Shown here piece by piece: positions 56,771-64,000 of a stretch of 64,000 bases of DNA (its first letter is position 1; every line of letters starts with the position of its first letter). Made by a program: the position numbers and the translations under genes. Source of the stretch: an uncultured Planktomarina sp. (GTDB taxonomy: Bacteria > Pseudomonadota > Alphaproteobacteria > Rhodobacterales > Rhodobacteraceae); NCBI GenBank assembly GCA_943788425.1, contig CALSQF010000006.1, forward strand, positions 186,001-250,000. Direction: 5' to 3'. A model generated the notes under the pieces. That model was not told where the DNA came from. It worked only from the letters and a program-made list of their open reading frames with translations, and did no database searches.

Positions 56771-58537
56771 TTAACGTGATAGCTTAATGACTGCATCATA
56801 GGTGGAGATGGCTAAAGTCAAAGGGATAAGTTGGTCCATAGCCCGTTTTTGGCTCAAAAAAATGTCTCCCGTGAGCTGCGCAAGAAACTCCGTTCCCGTT
56901 AATCGGTCCATGACCGGCCCCTTCACCTCTGACAGATGGAAGGACACGCCCATATCTCGAAGCCGCGCATTTACCACTTCTAAGGAGTCTAGCGCGCTCA
57001 TATCAATGTCATTGATAGCGGAACACATTAAAACCACATGCCGCAATTGTGGCTGCTGTGTGGCGCGTGCAAACAGGTGATCTTCCAAGAAGCGCGCATT
57101 GGCGAAATAGAGGCTTTCATCCACGCGAATTGATAAAATATGAGGTTGGGTGATGACATCGTAGCGCAGAATATTTCGGTAGTGTTCCGAATTTGGCACT
57201 TGCCCCACGGTTGCGATATGGGGTCGTGAGGATTTGTAGAGATGGATCAAGATCGAAACCAAGACGCCCGTGATCACCCCAGTTTCAACGCCCACAGCTA
57301 GCGTTCCAGCCATAGTGGCTGCAACGGCAGTGAAATCTGCCTTTGAATAACGCCAGGCTTTCCCCAAGATCTTAAAATCCACCAAAGAGAGCACGGCGAC
57401 GATGATCGTTGCGGCTAAAGTGGCTTTGGGCAGAAAGAAGATGAGGGGTGTTAGAAATAGGGAGGCAAAGATCAGGCCCACTGCCGTATAGACTCCGGCC
57501 GCTGGTGTTTCGGCGCCTGCATCGTAATTGACGACCGATCTCGAAAAACCGCCCGTTACGGGAAAGCCAGATGTAAGGGACGCACCAATATTGGCGGCGC
57601 CAAGGCCGATCAGCTCTTGATCTGGATCAATACGTTGGCGTTTTTTTGCCGCTAGAGTTTGCGCTACGGAGATGGATTCTACGAAACCAATGACAGAAAT
57701 CAATATGGCTGACGTCAGAAGGCTGCTCCAGAGATCAAGTGAAAATTTTGGCAATGTGAGGGGCGGCAAACCCTGTGGGACCGCGCCTACAATATTTACG
57801 CCCAAGCTTTGCAGGTCGAGCAGCCACACCACTGCGGTGGTGGCGACAATTGCGGCAACTGGCCCCGTCTTTGCCATGATTTTGGCCACAGGCTCGGCGA
57901 GGCCCAGCATCACTAAGAGCGGCAGCAAACCTTTGCGGACCCAGAATAGAAAGGCTGTTGTAAGGCCTCCAATCAGGGTGGTGATCCAATTGATGTCCTG
58001 TCGATATGCCCAAAGAGACTCTGCCAATTGCAACAGATTATGGCCCTCGGCCTGAATGCCGAAAATGGCCTTTAGTTGACTGGCAGCAATGATCAGCCCG
58101 GAGGCTGTGATAAACCCAGCGATGACAGGATGTGACAGGAAGTTCGCCATGAAACCCAGGCGAAATACCCCCATTGCGACCAAGAAGATGCCTGACAAAA
58201 AGGCCAGGGCGATGGCGGCAAAGATATAGTCTTCACTGCCTGGAGCGGCGATGCGTGAGATTGAGGCTGCGGTCAGCAAGGACACGACGGCCACCGGGCC
58301 GACGGCTAAAGATCGGCTTGTGCCGAATACTGCATAAAGTGTGATGGGCATGATGGATGCGTAAAGACCCATTTGCGGTGGCAGGCCTGCGAGCATAGCA
58401 TAGGCCAAGGACTGCGGAATTAACATGATGGTCACAATCACCGCCGCGGAGAGATCATTGGTAAATGACGCGCGATTGTATGTTTTGCCCCAAGTCAGAA
58501 TTGGCAGATATTGGGTGAATATCGCTGTGAGTTTCAT
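56771..58537 (-). CDS. SulP family anion permease with STAS domain
   Basis: A 588-residue inner-membrane protein of the SulP family (sulfate, bicarbonate or other anions). About ten to twelve membrane segments include the signature region SLAYAMLAGLPPQMGLYASIM. The cytoplasmic STAS domain occupies about residues 440-560 (ILSIRVDESLYFANARFLEDHL, VLMCSAINDIDMSALDSLEVV). The neighbouring sulfide module suggests a role in exporting or importing sulfur oxyanions, which is inference. ATG 58537 starts just before the conserved part. Confidence 0.9.
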   Translation of the reverse strand: MKLTAIFTQYLPILTWGKTYNRASFTNDLSAAVIVTIMLIPQSLAYAMLAGLPPQMGLYASIMPITLYAVFGTSRSLAVGPVAVVSLLTAASISRIAAPGSEDYIFAAIALAFLSGIFLVAMGVFRLGFMANFLSHPVIAGFITASGLIIAASQLKAIFGIQAEGHNLLQLAESLWAYRQDINWITTLIGGLTTAFLFWVRKGLLPLLVMLGLAEPVAKIMAKTGPVAAIVATTAVVWLLDLQSLGVNIVGAVPQGLPPLTLPKFSLDLWSSLLTSAILISVIGFVESISVAQTLAAKKRQRIDPDQELIGLGAANIGASLTSGFPVTGGFSRSVVNYDAGAETPAAGVYTAVGLIFASLFLTPLIFFLPKATLAATIIVAVLSLVDFKILGKAWRYSKADFTAVAATMAGTLAVGVETGVITGVLVSILIHLYKSSRPHIATVGQVPNSEHYRNILRYDVITQPHILSIRVDESLYFANARFLEDHLFARATQQPQLRHVVLMCSAINDIDMSALDSLEVVNARLRDMGVSFHLSEVKGPVMDRLTGTEFLAQLTGDIFLSQKRAMDQLIPLTLAISTYDAVIKLSR

Positions 58538-58621
58538 GTCAGTGTTCCGGTCATGATCGGCGGGTGGTTGGCGCATGTCACGATTTTTGCGCGCAACCGG
58601 TTTTACGGTGAGAACGCTGCT

Positions 58622-59047
58622 CTAAAGGGCGGCCGCGGAGAGCCTTGGGGTGAGTGCGGTCAGATCATGTCCAGCAGATTTTGCGACTGCAAGAATATCA
58701 TCCACGGATTGCCCAAATTGGGCTTGATGCAAAGCCCAAAGGGCGGTTGCGCGCATGCCGCTGCGGCAATAGGCGAAAATGGGACTTGGGCTTTTTGTGA
58801 CCATATCCGCAAATTCCGCGATTTGCGCGTCAGAAATTTGACCGGGAACGATGGGCAGATAATGCGCTGCAATCTCCAAAGACGTGGCCTGCGTTTTCAG
58901 GGCTTCAAATGCCGGTTGACCGGCCCCCTCGCCATCAGGGCGCAGACAAATAACTGATTTGATGCCAGAGATTTGAAGATCTTCGATATCATCAATTTCA
59001 ATCTGGGGTCCAACATAGAACTGATCCGAGAGCTTTTTCATAGACAT
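58622..59047 (-). CDS. TIGR01244-type sulfur transferase / Blh-like phosphatase domain protein
   Basis: A 141-residue protein of the DUF442 family, with a tyrosine-phosphatase-like fold. It has QFYVGPQIEIDDIEDLQISGIKSVICLRPDGE and the active-site loop YCRSGMRA matching C-x5-R. In other bacteria this domain is fused to a persulfide dioxygenase in Blh; here it is a separate gene next to the MBL gene. It probably handles persulfide products. It is 61 bases downstream of the MBL gene. Confidence 0.87.
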   Translation of the reverse strand: MSMKKLSDQFYVGPQIEIDDIEDLQISGIKSVICLRPDGEGAGQPAFEALKTQATSLEIAAHYLPIVPGQISDAQIAEFADMVTKSPSPIFAYCRSGMRATALWALHQAQFGQSVDDILAVAKSAGHDLTALTPRLSAAAL

Positions 59048-59108
59048 GGCTTATCCTTTTGCCGCGATTGTTAATCGGGCAATTGTGTTTCAAAAGTGAG
59101 CGGCGGTT

Positions 59109-59993
59109 TTACAAAGAGTTGATTGGAACTTTCAGGCTCGGGCGCCCTTCGTCATCTGTAGGAACTTCGCCCGCTCGCATGTTGACTTGCAGGGCTGGAA
59201 TGATCAGCTTCGGCATTACCAAGGTGGCGTCGCGCTCGGTGCGCATTTTCACAAAGGCATCGCGGGTTGCACCGCCACCAACATGGATGTTGAAGGCGCG
59301 TTCTTCTGCCACGGTGGTTTCCCACTGAATATCGCGCCCATTGGGCCCATAGTCGTGACACATAAACAAGCGCGTTTCATCTGGCAGGCTCAACACTTTT
59401 TGGATGGAATCATATAAGATCCCCGCATCACCACCGGGAAAATCCGCGCGCGCAGACCCCCCATCAGGCATGAATAATGTGTCGCCAACGAAAGCTGTAT
59501 CCCCCATGACATGCACCATACAAGCTGGGGTATGTCCGGGCGTGGCGATGACGCTGGCTTGCATTTGTCCCACGTGATAGCTGTCCCCATCTTCAAACAG
59601 CGCATCAAATTGTGATCCATCACGTTGGAAAGCGGTTCCTTCATTGAAGATCTTACCAAAGGTCTCCTGCACCTGAATGATTTTCTCACTGATCCCTATT
59701 TTGCCGCCCAACTTCTCTTGCAAATAGGGCGCAGCGGAAAGGTGATCGGCGTGCACATGGGTTTCGATGATCCACTGGAGCTCTAGACCACGATCTTTGA
59801 TCGTTTTGATGATGTCATCGGCGCTTTCAAAGGTGATCCGGCCAGCCGCATAATCCATATTCATGACGGAATCGATGACGGCGCAGGCATTGCCGCTCGG
59901 CTCCTTTACAATATAGCTGATGGTGTTGGTCTGCGCATCAAAGAAGGCCGTAACCTCCGGCTGGTCCAGGGTGCTCGGTTTTGTATCAGACAT
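59109..59993 (-). CDS. MBL-fold hydrolase, persulfide dioxygenase-like (Blh/ETHE1 type)
   Basis: A 294-residue metallo-beta-lactamase-fold protein with the ETHVHADHLSA metal motif, a TPGHTPACMVHVMG His motif, the GDTLFMPDGGSARADFPGGDA Asp loop and the CHDYGPNG His motif. These match the Blh and ETHE1-like class that oxidise glutathione persulfide. ATG 59993 is preceded by AAAGG; a longer start at 60026 would overlap the yeeE leader. Its neighbours are a Blh-like phosphatase and two YeeE transporters. Confidence 0.9.
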   Translation of the reverse strand: MSDTKPSTLDQPEVTAFFDAQTNTISYIVKEPSGNACAVIDSVMNMDYAAGRITFESADDIIKTIKDRGLELQWIIETHVHADHLSAAPYLQEKLGGKIGISEKIIQVQETFGKIFNEGTAFQRDGSQFDALFEDGDSYHVGQMQASVIATPGHTPACMVHVMGDTAFVGDTLFMPDGGSARADFPGGDAGILYDSIQKVLSLPDETRLFMCHDYGPNGRDIQWETTVAEERAFNIHVGGGATRDAFVKMRTERDATLVMPKLIIPALQVNMRAGEVPTDDEGRPSLKVPINSL

Positions 59994-60029
59994 TGGATCG
60001 CCTTTCTGGATAACCTGTAATCGCAAAGT

Positions 60030-60455
60030 TTAAACGCGGCTGTCTCGCCGTTGAAGAACGTATTTGGATGCGGCCATCCCTGTCAACATTGTGGCGACAA
60101 AGATCAATGTGCCTTCAGCGGCCAGTGGCAGCGCAGTCATTGCTGGACCGGGGCAGAATCCGCCCAAGCCCCAACCCACACCGAATATCGCAGAACCTGT
60201 AATTAAACGTGCGTCCAAATCGGTGCGGCTGGGCAGATGGAAGACGTTGTTGAAAAATGGCTTATTGCGGCGGATGACCAACCAAAATCCAGGCATGGTG
60301 ACAGCAATCGCGCCGCCCATAACGAAGGCAAGGCTTGGATCCCATGTGCCGAAGAGGTCAAGGAAATTTTGGACCTTAGCTGGATCGGCCATGCCCGATA
60401 GCAAGAGACCGAAGCCAAACAAAAGACCGGAAATGAGTGTAAGGAGATTTTTCAT
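60030..60455 (-). CDS. YeeE/YedE family transporter subunit (second)
   Basis: A 141-residue membrane protein with four hydrophobic segments and the family's GWGLGGFCPGPA motif containing the conserved Cys, plus FGLLLSGMADPAKV. It resembles the PmpB-like half-size YeeE proteins thought to move thiosulfate or other sulfur species. ATG 60455 lies four bases after the stop of the first yeeE gene, so the pair probably forms one heteromeric channel. Confidence 0.88.
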   Translation of the reverse strand: MKNLLTLISGLLFGFGLLLSGMADPAKVQNFLDLFGTWDPSLAFVMGGAIAVTMPGFWLVIRRNKPFFNNVFHLPSRTDLDARLITGSAIFGVGWGLGGFCPGPAMTALPLAAEGTLIFVATMLTGMAASKYVLQRRDSRV

Positions 60456-60459
60456 GGTC

Positions 60460-60894
60460 CTAGCTCTCAAAAACATGACGAAGCAACAAAACGGCAACAA
60501 AGCCGGTGCTCATGAAGGTTAATGTTGCAAAAATGGAGCGACTGGAAAGACGAGAAATGCCGCATACCCCGTGGCCACTTGTGCAGCCATTGCCCCAGAC
60601 CGATCCAAAACCGACCAGAACGCCGGCCAGGGCCAAAAGCGGCAGGTTATTTGAAACAGTTTGTAGCGGGGCTTGACCGTTGATTGTGATCCAAAGGGGT
60701 GCGGCGAGTAAGAGACCGATTATAAAGATCAGACCCTGCGGGAGTGATTGATCTTTGCTGGCGGGGGGCAGCATGCGTGAGAGGATGCCGCTGATCCCAG
60801 CAATACGACCATGGGTCGCCATCAATAAGACTGCTGAAGCACCGATAAGGCCGCCTCCCAAAAGTGACAGAAGTGGTGTGAACTCGGTTTCCAT
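60460..60894 (-). CDS. YeeE/YedE family transporter subunit (first)
   Basis: A 144-residue membrane protein with four hydrophobic segments and the [17 protein letters not shown] motif holding the conserved cysteines of the YeeE family; it is the PmpA-like half. ATG 60894 has AGGGG seven bases upstream. It heads the leftward module yeeE-yeeE-MBL-phosphatase. No bigR repressor gene, often found in such modules, is present. Confidence 0.88.
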   Translation of the reverse strand: METEFTPLLSLLGGGLIGASAVLLMATHGRIAGISGILSRMLPPASKDQSLPQGLIFIIGLLLAAPLWITINGQAPLQTVSNNLPLLALAGVLVGFGSVWGNGCTSGHGVCGISRLSSRSIFATLTFMSTGFVAVLLLRHVFES

Positions 60895-61080
60895 AATTGG
60901 CCCCTTGTTATGCCATATTTGATATTCCAATTTTCATATATAAACGATTGATAATATACAAGCGTAAAATTACACTCTTTCGCAGGATGGGCTCACACCA
61001 GTCGGTACGGCGCGATAAGGCCTATTGCCCAGCCAATGAATTCGCTGGTCACTCGGCGAATTGCTCCCTATGTATTAAGA

Positions 61081-61560
61081 ATGGACGTTCTCGTGTTTGT
61101 TATTTTGTTGGGCACATGTTTTGCCGCTGGCGCAACTGGGGCATTGTTTCAACCTGGAAGCTGGTATCAGGCGCTCAGCAAACCTGTCTGGACTCCGCCC
61201 AACTGGGCTTTTCCGTTGGCATGGACGACCATCTATTTTTCCGTTTCCTTCGCGGGCGCTCGCGTGGCAGATATGCAGGGCAACGCTGTTGCCCTAGCCT
61301 TTTGGGCTATGCAGGCAGGGTTCTCGACCCTATGGACACCGGTGTTTTTTGGGCTGCGGCGATTGCGTGGTGCGCTATTGGTGATGTTGCCACTGTGGCT
61401 ATCGGTATTCGGAGCGACCCTAGCTATGTTTGAGCTGGATTGGGCCGCTGGCCTGGCATTTTTGCCCTATATGATCTGGGTCACCGTAGCTGCTGCATTA
61501 AACTACCGGGTTGCACAGCTGAATCCCACGGTTGCACCCCGAGACCTGTCAGCGGATTAA
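61081..61560 (+). CDS. tspO: Tryptophan-rich sensory protein TspO
   Basis: A five-helix outer-membrane (in Rhodobacter) or membrane protein that binds porphyrins and represses photosynthesis genes under oxygen. The 159-residue protein has GALFQPGSWYQALSKPVWTPPNWAFPLAWTTIYF, the WAMQAGFSTLWTPVFFGLRR helix and LPYMIWVTVAAALNYRVAQLN. Tryptophan and proline patterning is complete. I chose ATG 61081 to fit the R. sphaeroides N-terminus; an ATG at 61036 would add 15 residues. Its position at a photosynthesis gene cluster fits. Confidence 0.92.
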   Translation: MDVLVFVILLGTCFAAGATGALFQPGSWYQALSKPVWTPPNWAFPLAWTTIYFSVSFAGARVADMQGNAVALAFWAMQAGFSTLWTPVFFGLRRLRGALLVMLPLWLSVFGATLAMFELDWAAGLAFLPYMIWVTVAAALNYRVAQLNPTVAPRDLSAD

Positions 61561-61634
61561 CCTTGTGATGGATTTATCGCCATTCCTTGCATTTTGCGGC
61601 TCATTTTTATCGGTCATATCGGTGGGGTTGGCGC

Positions 61635-62234
61635 ATGCCGCATGAGCGGATTTCGATCTATGTTGTTGATGGCGATTCATGGGCGTTGGAAACCCACACA
61701 GCAGTGTTGAGCGCAGCGGGTCATACCACGTTTCCCTGCAACTCTGCTGAGCAATTTTTGAAACTGTTTGATATAGAAAGTAAAGCCTGTGTGGTTATGG
61801 AGCTGCGGTTGCCTGGAATGTCGGGCAGCGAGCTGCAGGATTATCTAGCCTCCAACGGGCTGGATATTCCAATCGTGATACTAACAGCTCATGGCGACGT
61901 GCCCCTCGCGGTGAAAGCTCTGCGGGCTGGAGCTGTAGATTTTATCGAAAAGCCGGCGCCTGACTCTCGATTATTGGAGGCCATCGGCACTGCTTCGGAG
62001 CTCATATTTGACAGAGAGCCAAACCGTCTTTCGCAGCAAATCATTGCACAGCGTTTGCGTTCCTTGACGGAGCGCGAGCGCGAGGTTTTAGAACATCTCC
62101 TTAAAGGAAAGCTGAACAAAGAGATCGCTGTGGACCTAAATGTGAGCCAGCGCACAATCGAAGCGCATCGTGCCCGCATACGCGAAAAGACACAGGCACG
62201 CCGGATTGTAGATTTGGTCCGAATGTTTGGTTAA
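61635..62234 (+). CDS. FixJ-like response regulator with degenerate receiver
   Basis: A 199-residue protein with an N-terminal receiver and a C-terminal LuxR-type helix-turn-helix (about 135-199: SLTEREREVLEHLLKGKLNKEIAVDLNVSQRTIEAHRARIREKT). The receiver keeps Thr84 and Lys106 (FIEKP), but the phospho-acceptor Asp is replaced by Glu56 in VVMELRLPGMSG and one acidic-pocket residue is Gly13 in VVDGDS. It thus may be constitutively active or signal without phosphorylation. No partner kinase is nearby. ATG 61635 was chosen over a TTG at 61587. It probably regulates photosynthesis or tetrapyrrole genes by context. Confidence 0.88.
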   Translation: MPHERISIYVVDGDSWALETHTAVLSAAGHTTFPCNSAEQFLKLFDIESKACVVMELRLPGMSGSELQDYLASNGLDIPIVILTAHGDVPLAVKALRAGAVDFIEKPAPDSRLLEAIGTASELIFDREPNRLSQQIIAQRLRSLTEREREVLEHLLKGKLNKEIAVDLNVSQRTIEAHRARIREKTQARRIVDLVRMFG

Positions 62235-62602
62235 GGGCAGAAACTAAGTATAATTACCTAAGTACTTTCCCTAATTATGCCACAGTCCGTTCTGTGCTCT
62301 AAAGATTTTGTCGGTGTCGATGCGTTTGCTCGGACATTGGCAAAGAATACGAGCTTCTACTTAATAAATGAAAGCCTTATGATTTGGCCTTCAGCCTGAG
62401 TTTATACGATAACGTGATTTTTTGGAGGATGAAATCGAGTTTTAACATGGAACCTGCTGTATGGGAGTATTGCTACAAAGGATTGTAGCCCCCAATTGAT
62501 TTGAAATGAGCGGCCCTCTCGCCAAGGTAACCGTCATTTCGTAATCTGATGCAGCGTGAGTACCGGTCTCCATGTGGGTAACGAGTGATAGGGGACACAT
62601 GA
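62235..62602. promoter_or_regulatory. 368-base non-coding leader upstream of ppaA
   Basis: No gene is seen here. An inverted repeat ATAATTA (62250-62256) and TAATTAT (62272-62278) with a 15-base spacer lies just after the FixJ-like gene. A GGAGG directly abutting an ATG at 62429 opens only 19 codons. I found no TGT-N12-ACA PpsR site on reading. Confidence 0.35.
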
Positions 62603-63442
62603 ATGTCGAAACAACAAGGCTCCGCTTCAGGAGTGCAGTCGACAGATGCCTTCGAATGGGAAGTGTATCACAATAGCGAAACAAATATATTTGAACTCAG
62701 CAAAAAGCTGCCGGAAGACCTAGTTGCCAGCCTGGCGCGAGAGGTAATTTTGCGCGTGGCATCAAGGACTGTAGCTGCCGGCGCGGCCGCGCGCCCAGTG
62801 ACGCAAGAGGCGTTGCTGGCATTCAGCACGGCGCTCGCGTCCGACAGTCCCAAAAGCGCCGCAAAGATCATTGCTGCGGAACGCAAAGCTGGTCGTCCGG
62901 TGGAGGACATCTACGTCAATTTCTTGGCGCCAGCTGCGCGACAATTGGGCGATATGTGGAACAGCGATCACATCACATTTGCGCAGGTGACGGTTGGCTC
63001 CGGTCGCATTTTTGCGATTATGCGATCAATGCGGCACATGTTTAAAACTGCTGCCCTACCCGATGAGCCGGAGGTTATTTTCGCCTCTGTGCCGGGCGAG
63101 ACTCACACGCTTGGGGTTCGTATGGCAGCAGATTTTTTCCGAAATGATGGATGGAATATTTCTCTACTGGTGGGCCTTTCCCATGATGATCTGCTTGCTG
63201 AAATCTCTCAGATTTCCAGCCACATCATAGGTCTTTCATTCAGCGGTGAACATTCGCTTGAAGCGCTGTCACAGCTGATTGTCGCGCTTCACATTTGCGC
63301 GCCGCATCTGTCAATTGTGGTTTGTGGCCATGAGGCCGAAGAGTTTCGCGCTATTTTGGACCTCATGGGTGTCGATGGGATCGCCGCAACCATAGAAGAG
63401 GCAAGGCTGCATTTCACGCGGTTGTCACAGGCTGAGGGGTAA
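62603..63442 (+). CDS. ppaA: PpaA/AerR-type cobalamin-binding photosynthesis regulator
   Basis: An antirepressor that works with PpsR/CrtJ to tune photosynthesis genes by light and oxygen. The 279-residue protein has a helical N-terminal part, the motif LAPAARQLGDMWNSDHITFAQVTVGSGRI (about 108-136) that caps the cofactor, and a C-terminal B12-binding domain with E166-x-H168-x-x-G171 (GETHTLG), the variant of DxHxxG seen in this group. His168 is the likely lower ligand. It stands next to convergent ppsR, as in other phototrophic relatives. Confidence 0.93.
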   Translation: MSKQQGSASGVQSTDAFEWEVYHNSETNIFELSKKLPEDLVASLAREVILRVASRTVAAGAAARPVTQEALLAFSTALASDSPKSAAKIIAAERKAGRPVEDIYVNFLAPAARQLGDMWNSDHITFAQVTVGSGRIFAIMRSMRHMFKTAALPDEPEVIFASVPGETHTLGVRMAADFFRNDGWNISLLVGLSHDDLLAEISQISSHIIGLSFSGEHSLEALSQLIVALHICAPHLSIVVCGHEAEEFRAILDLMGVDGIAATIEEARLHFTRLSQAEG

Positions 63443-63451
63443 TTTAATCTC

Positions 63452-64000
63452 TCACACCAGGTCGTATTTCCGTAATTTTACATAGAGTGATTGCCGTGAC
63501 AATCCGAGCATCTCGGCTGCGGCGACGCGGTTGTTCGAGGTCATGCCAATCGCGGTTTCTATACACATTTTTTCAACCACATCGGTGCTGCGCGCGACAA
63601 TATCCTTGAGTGATTGGCTGCCAATTAGTTCAACAACGGAGTTAATCTCTTCTTTTGACATTTGACTGGAGGACGTCGAGACCGCCTCGACACGACGGGC
63701 ATTGCGCAGGAGCAGCACACAAATTGGTTCACGTTCTGTGCGGACTTGTGTGGTCGAAATGTCGACGGGGCGCTCGTCGCCATGTTCGTTTAAAATCTTT
63801 GTCGAATAAAGCCGCATCTTACCAGTGCGGCGCGCGCTTTCTAAAATTACATTGAGATCGACTGACCCACGGGAAAAGAATTCGGACATGCTGCGCCCAC
63901 TCAGTGTTTGCGGATGAGTCACATTGGCCAAGGAGACAAAGGCCTCATTCGCACTCATTATCTGGCCTGACATATTTACAAACACAATTGGGTCGACCCC
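63452..64000 (-). CDS. ppsR: Photosynthesis repressor PpsR (CrtJ), 3' part, continues past window end
   Basis: Aerobic repressor of bacteriochlorophyll, carotenoid and antenna genes. The frame is open from 64000 to its stop at 63452, giving about 182 C-terminal residues: the end of a PAS domain (IVFVNMSGQIMSANEAFVSL, about 60 residues of it recognisable), a linker helix, and the C-terminal Fis-type helix-turn-helix NNRVAAAEMLGLSRQSLYVKLRKYDL. The conserved redox Cys in the HTH approach is present in KMCIETAIGM. The N-terminal PAS domains are outside the window. Its stop is ten bases from that of ppaA. Confidence 0.92.
   Translation of the reverse strand, partial: GVDPIVFVNMSGQIMSANEAFVSLANVTHPQTLSGRSMSEFFSRGSVDLNVILESARRTGKMRLYSTKILNEHGDERPVDISTTQVRTEREPICVLLLRNARRVEAVSTSSSQMSKEEINSVVELIGSQSLKDIVARSTDVVEKMCIETAIGMTSNNRVAAAEMLGLSRQSLYVKLRKYDLV

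Noticed and set aside
62429-62488. A 19-codon open frame with an abutting GGAGG
   Set aside because: The Shine-Dalgarno sequence has no spacing to the ATG, and the peptide resembles nothing known.
62235-62602. PpsR/CrtJ binding site upstream of ppaA
   Set aside because: TGT and ACA triplets are present (for example near 62316 and 62335) but not with the required 12-base spacing.
1-64000. tRNA, rRNA, CRISPR arrays, insertion sequences, prophage genes
   Set aside because: I saw no cloverleaf-like segment, rRNA, regularly spaced repeats, transposase or phage motifs on reading; a covariance search would be needed to exclude a small RNA.

Overview
The window reads as a chromosomal segment of a Rhodobacteraceae (Roseobacter-group) alphaproteobacterium. 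Support comes from gene content and order: the parB-parA-rsmG-mnmG-mnmE-rho-hemJ block, RegB/SenC/RegA beside ahcY, the lptCAB-hpf-ptsN block, and PpaA, PpsR and TspO of a photosynthesis gene cluster at the right end. The organism is therefore probably an aerobic anoxygenic phototroph. Base composition is moderate for the family. Together with many broken genes this recalls pelagic roseobacters of the RCA (Planktomarina) type, but that placement is inference.

Layout. 1-5.8 kb: a decayed ribokinase gene, maeB and mutS. 5.9-10 kb: grpE-hrcA facing away from rph-rdgB-hemW. 10-17.3 kb: leftward parB, parA, rsmG, mnmG, mnmE, rho, hemJ, with two parS sites inside rsmG and mnmG. 17.35-17.74 kb: an AT-rich gap with several DnaA boxes, the best candidate for the chromosomal replication origin. 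17.7-23.8 kb: a fused maf-aroE gene, coaE, dnaQ, secB (leftward), fxsA, a Tim44-like gene, mltA and an Smr gene. 23.8-27.4 kb: an MFS transporter, hslU, hslV, trxA. 27.4-35.3 kb: addA (broken), addB, murU, amgK. 35.3-36.0 kb: gene debris. 36-40.9 kb: regB, senC, regA, ahcY and an HD hydrolase. 41-46.1 kb: an amidinotransferase, a ribonuclease D-like exonuclease, lptC-lptA-lptB, hpf, ptsN. 46.1-48.7 kb: fragments of a sulfotransferase and galU, then cysQ and an orphan ABC-2 permease. 48.7-54.2 kb: alkB, dnaK, dnaJ, and a fusion of a phosphate-binding-like domain with OmpA. 54.3-55.2 kb: a dead phosphotransferase gene. 55.3-60.9 kb: an amidase, a SulP permease, and a sulfide/persulfide module (Blh-like phosphatase, MBL hydrolase, two YeeE proteins). 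61-64 kb: tspO, a FixJ-like regulator, ppaA and the 3' part of ppsR.

How it fits together. The left half is a replication, segregation and translation-quality block around oriC. The middle holds redox signalling (RegBA with SenC), the methyl cycle (AhcY), LPS transport and the nitrogen-PTS/ribosome-hibernation pair. The right end is redox, light and tetrapyrrole regulation of photosynthesis.

Most striking are the number of recently broken genes (rbsK, addA, a PAS gene, galU, a sulfotransferase, a phosphotransferase) in otherwise tightly packed DNA, the Maf-AroE fusion beside the origin, and a FixJ-like receiver whose phospho-acceptor Asp is Glu. I see no rRNA, tRNA, insertion sequence or CRISPR array. 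I did not find a convincing wholly new system; the best leads are listed as findings.
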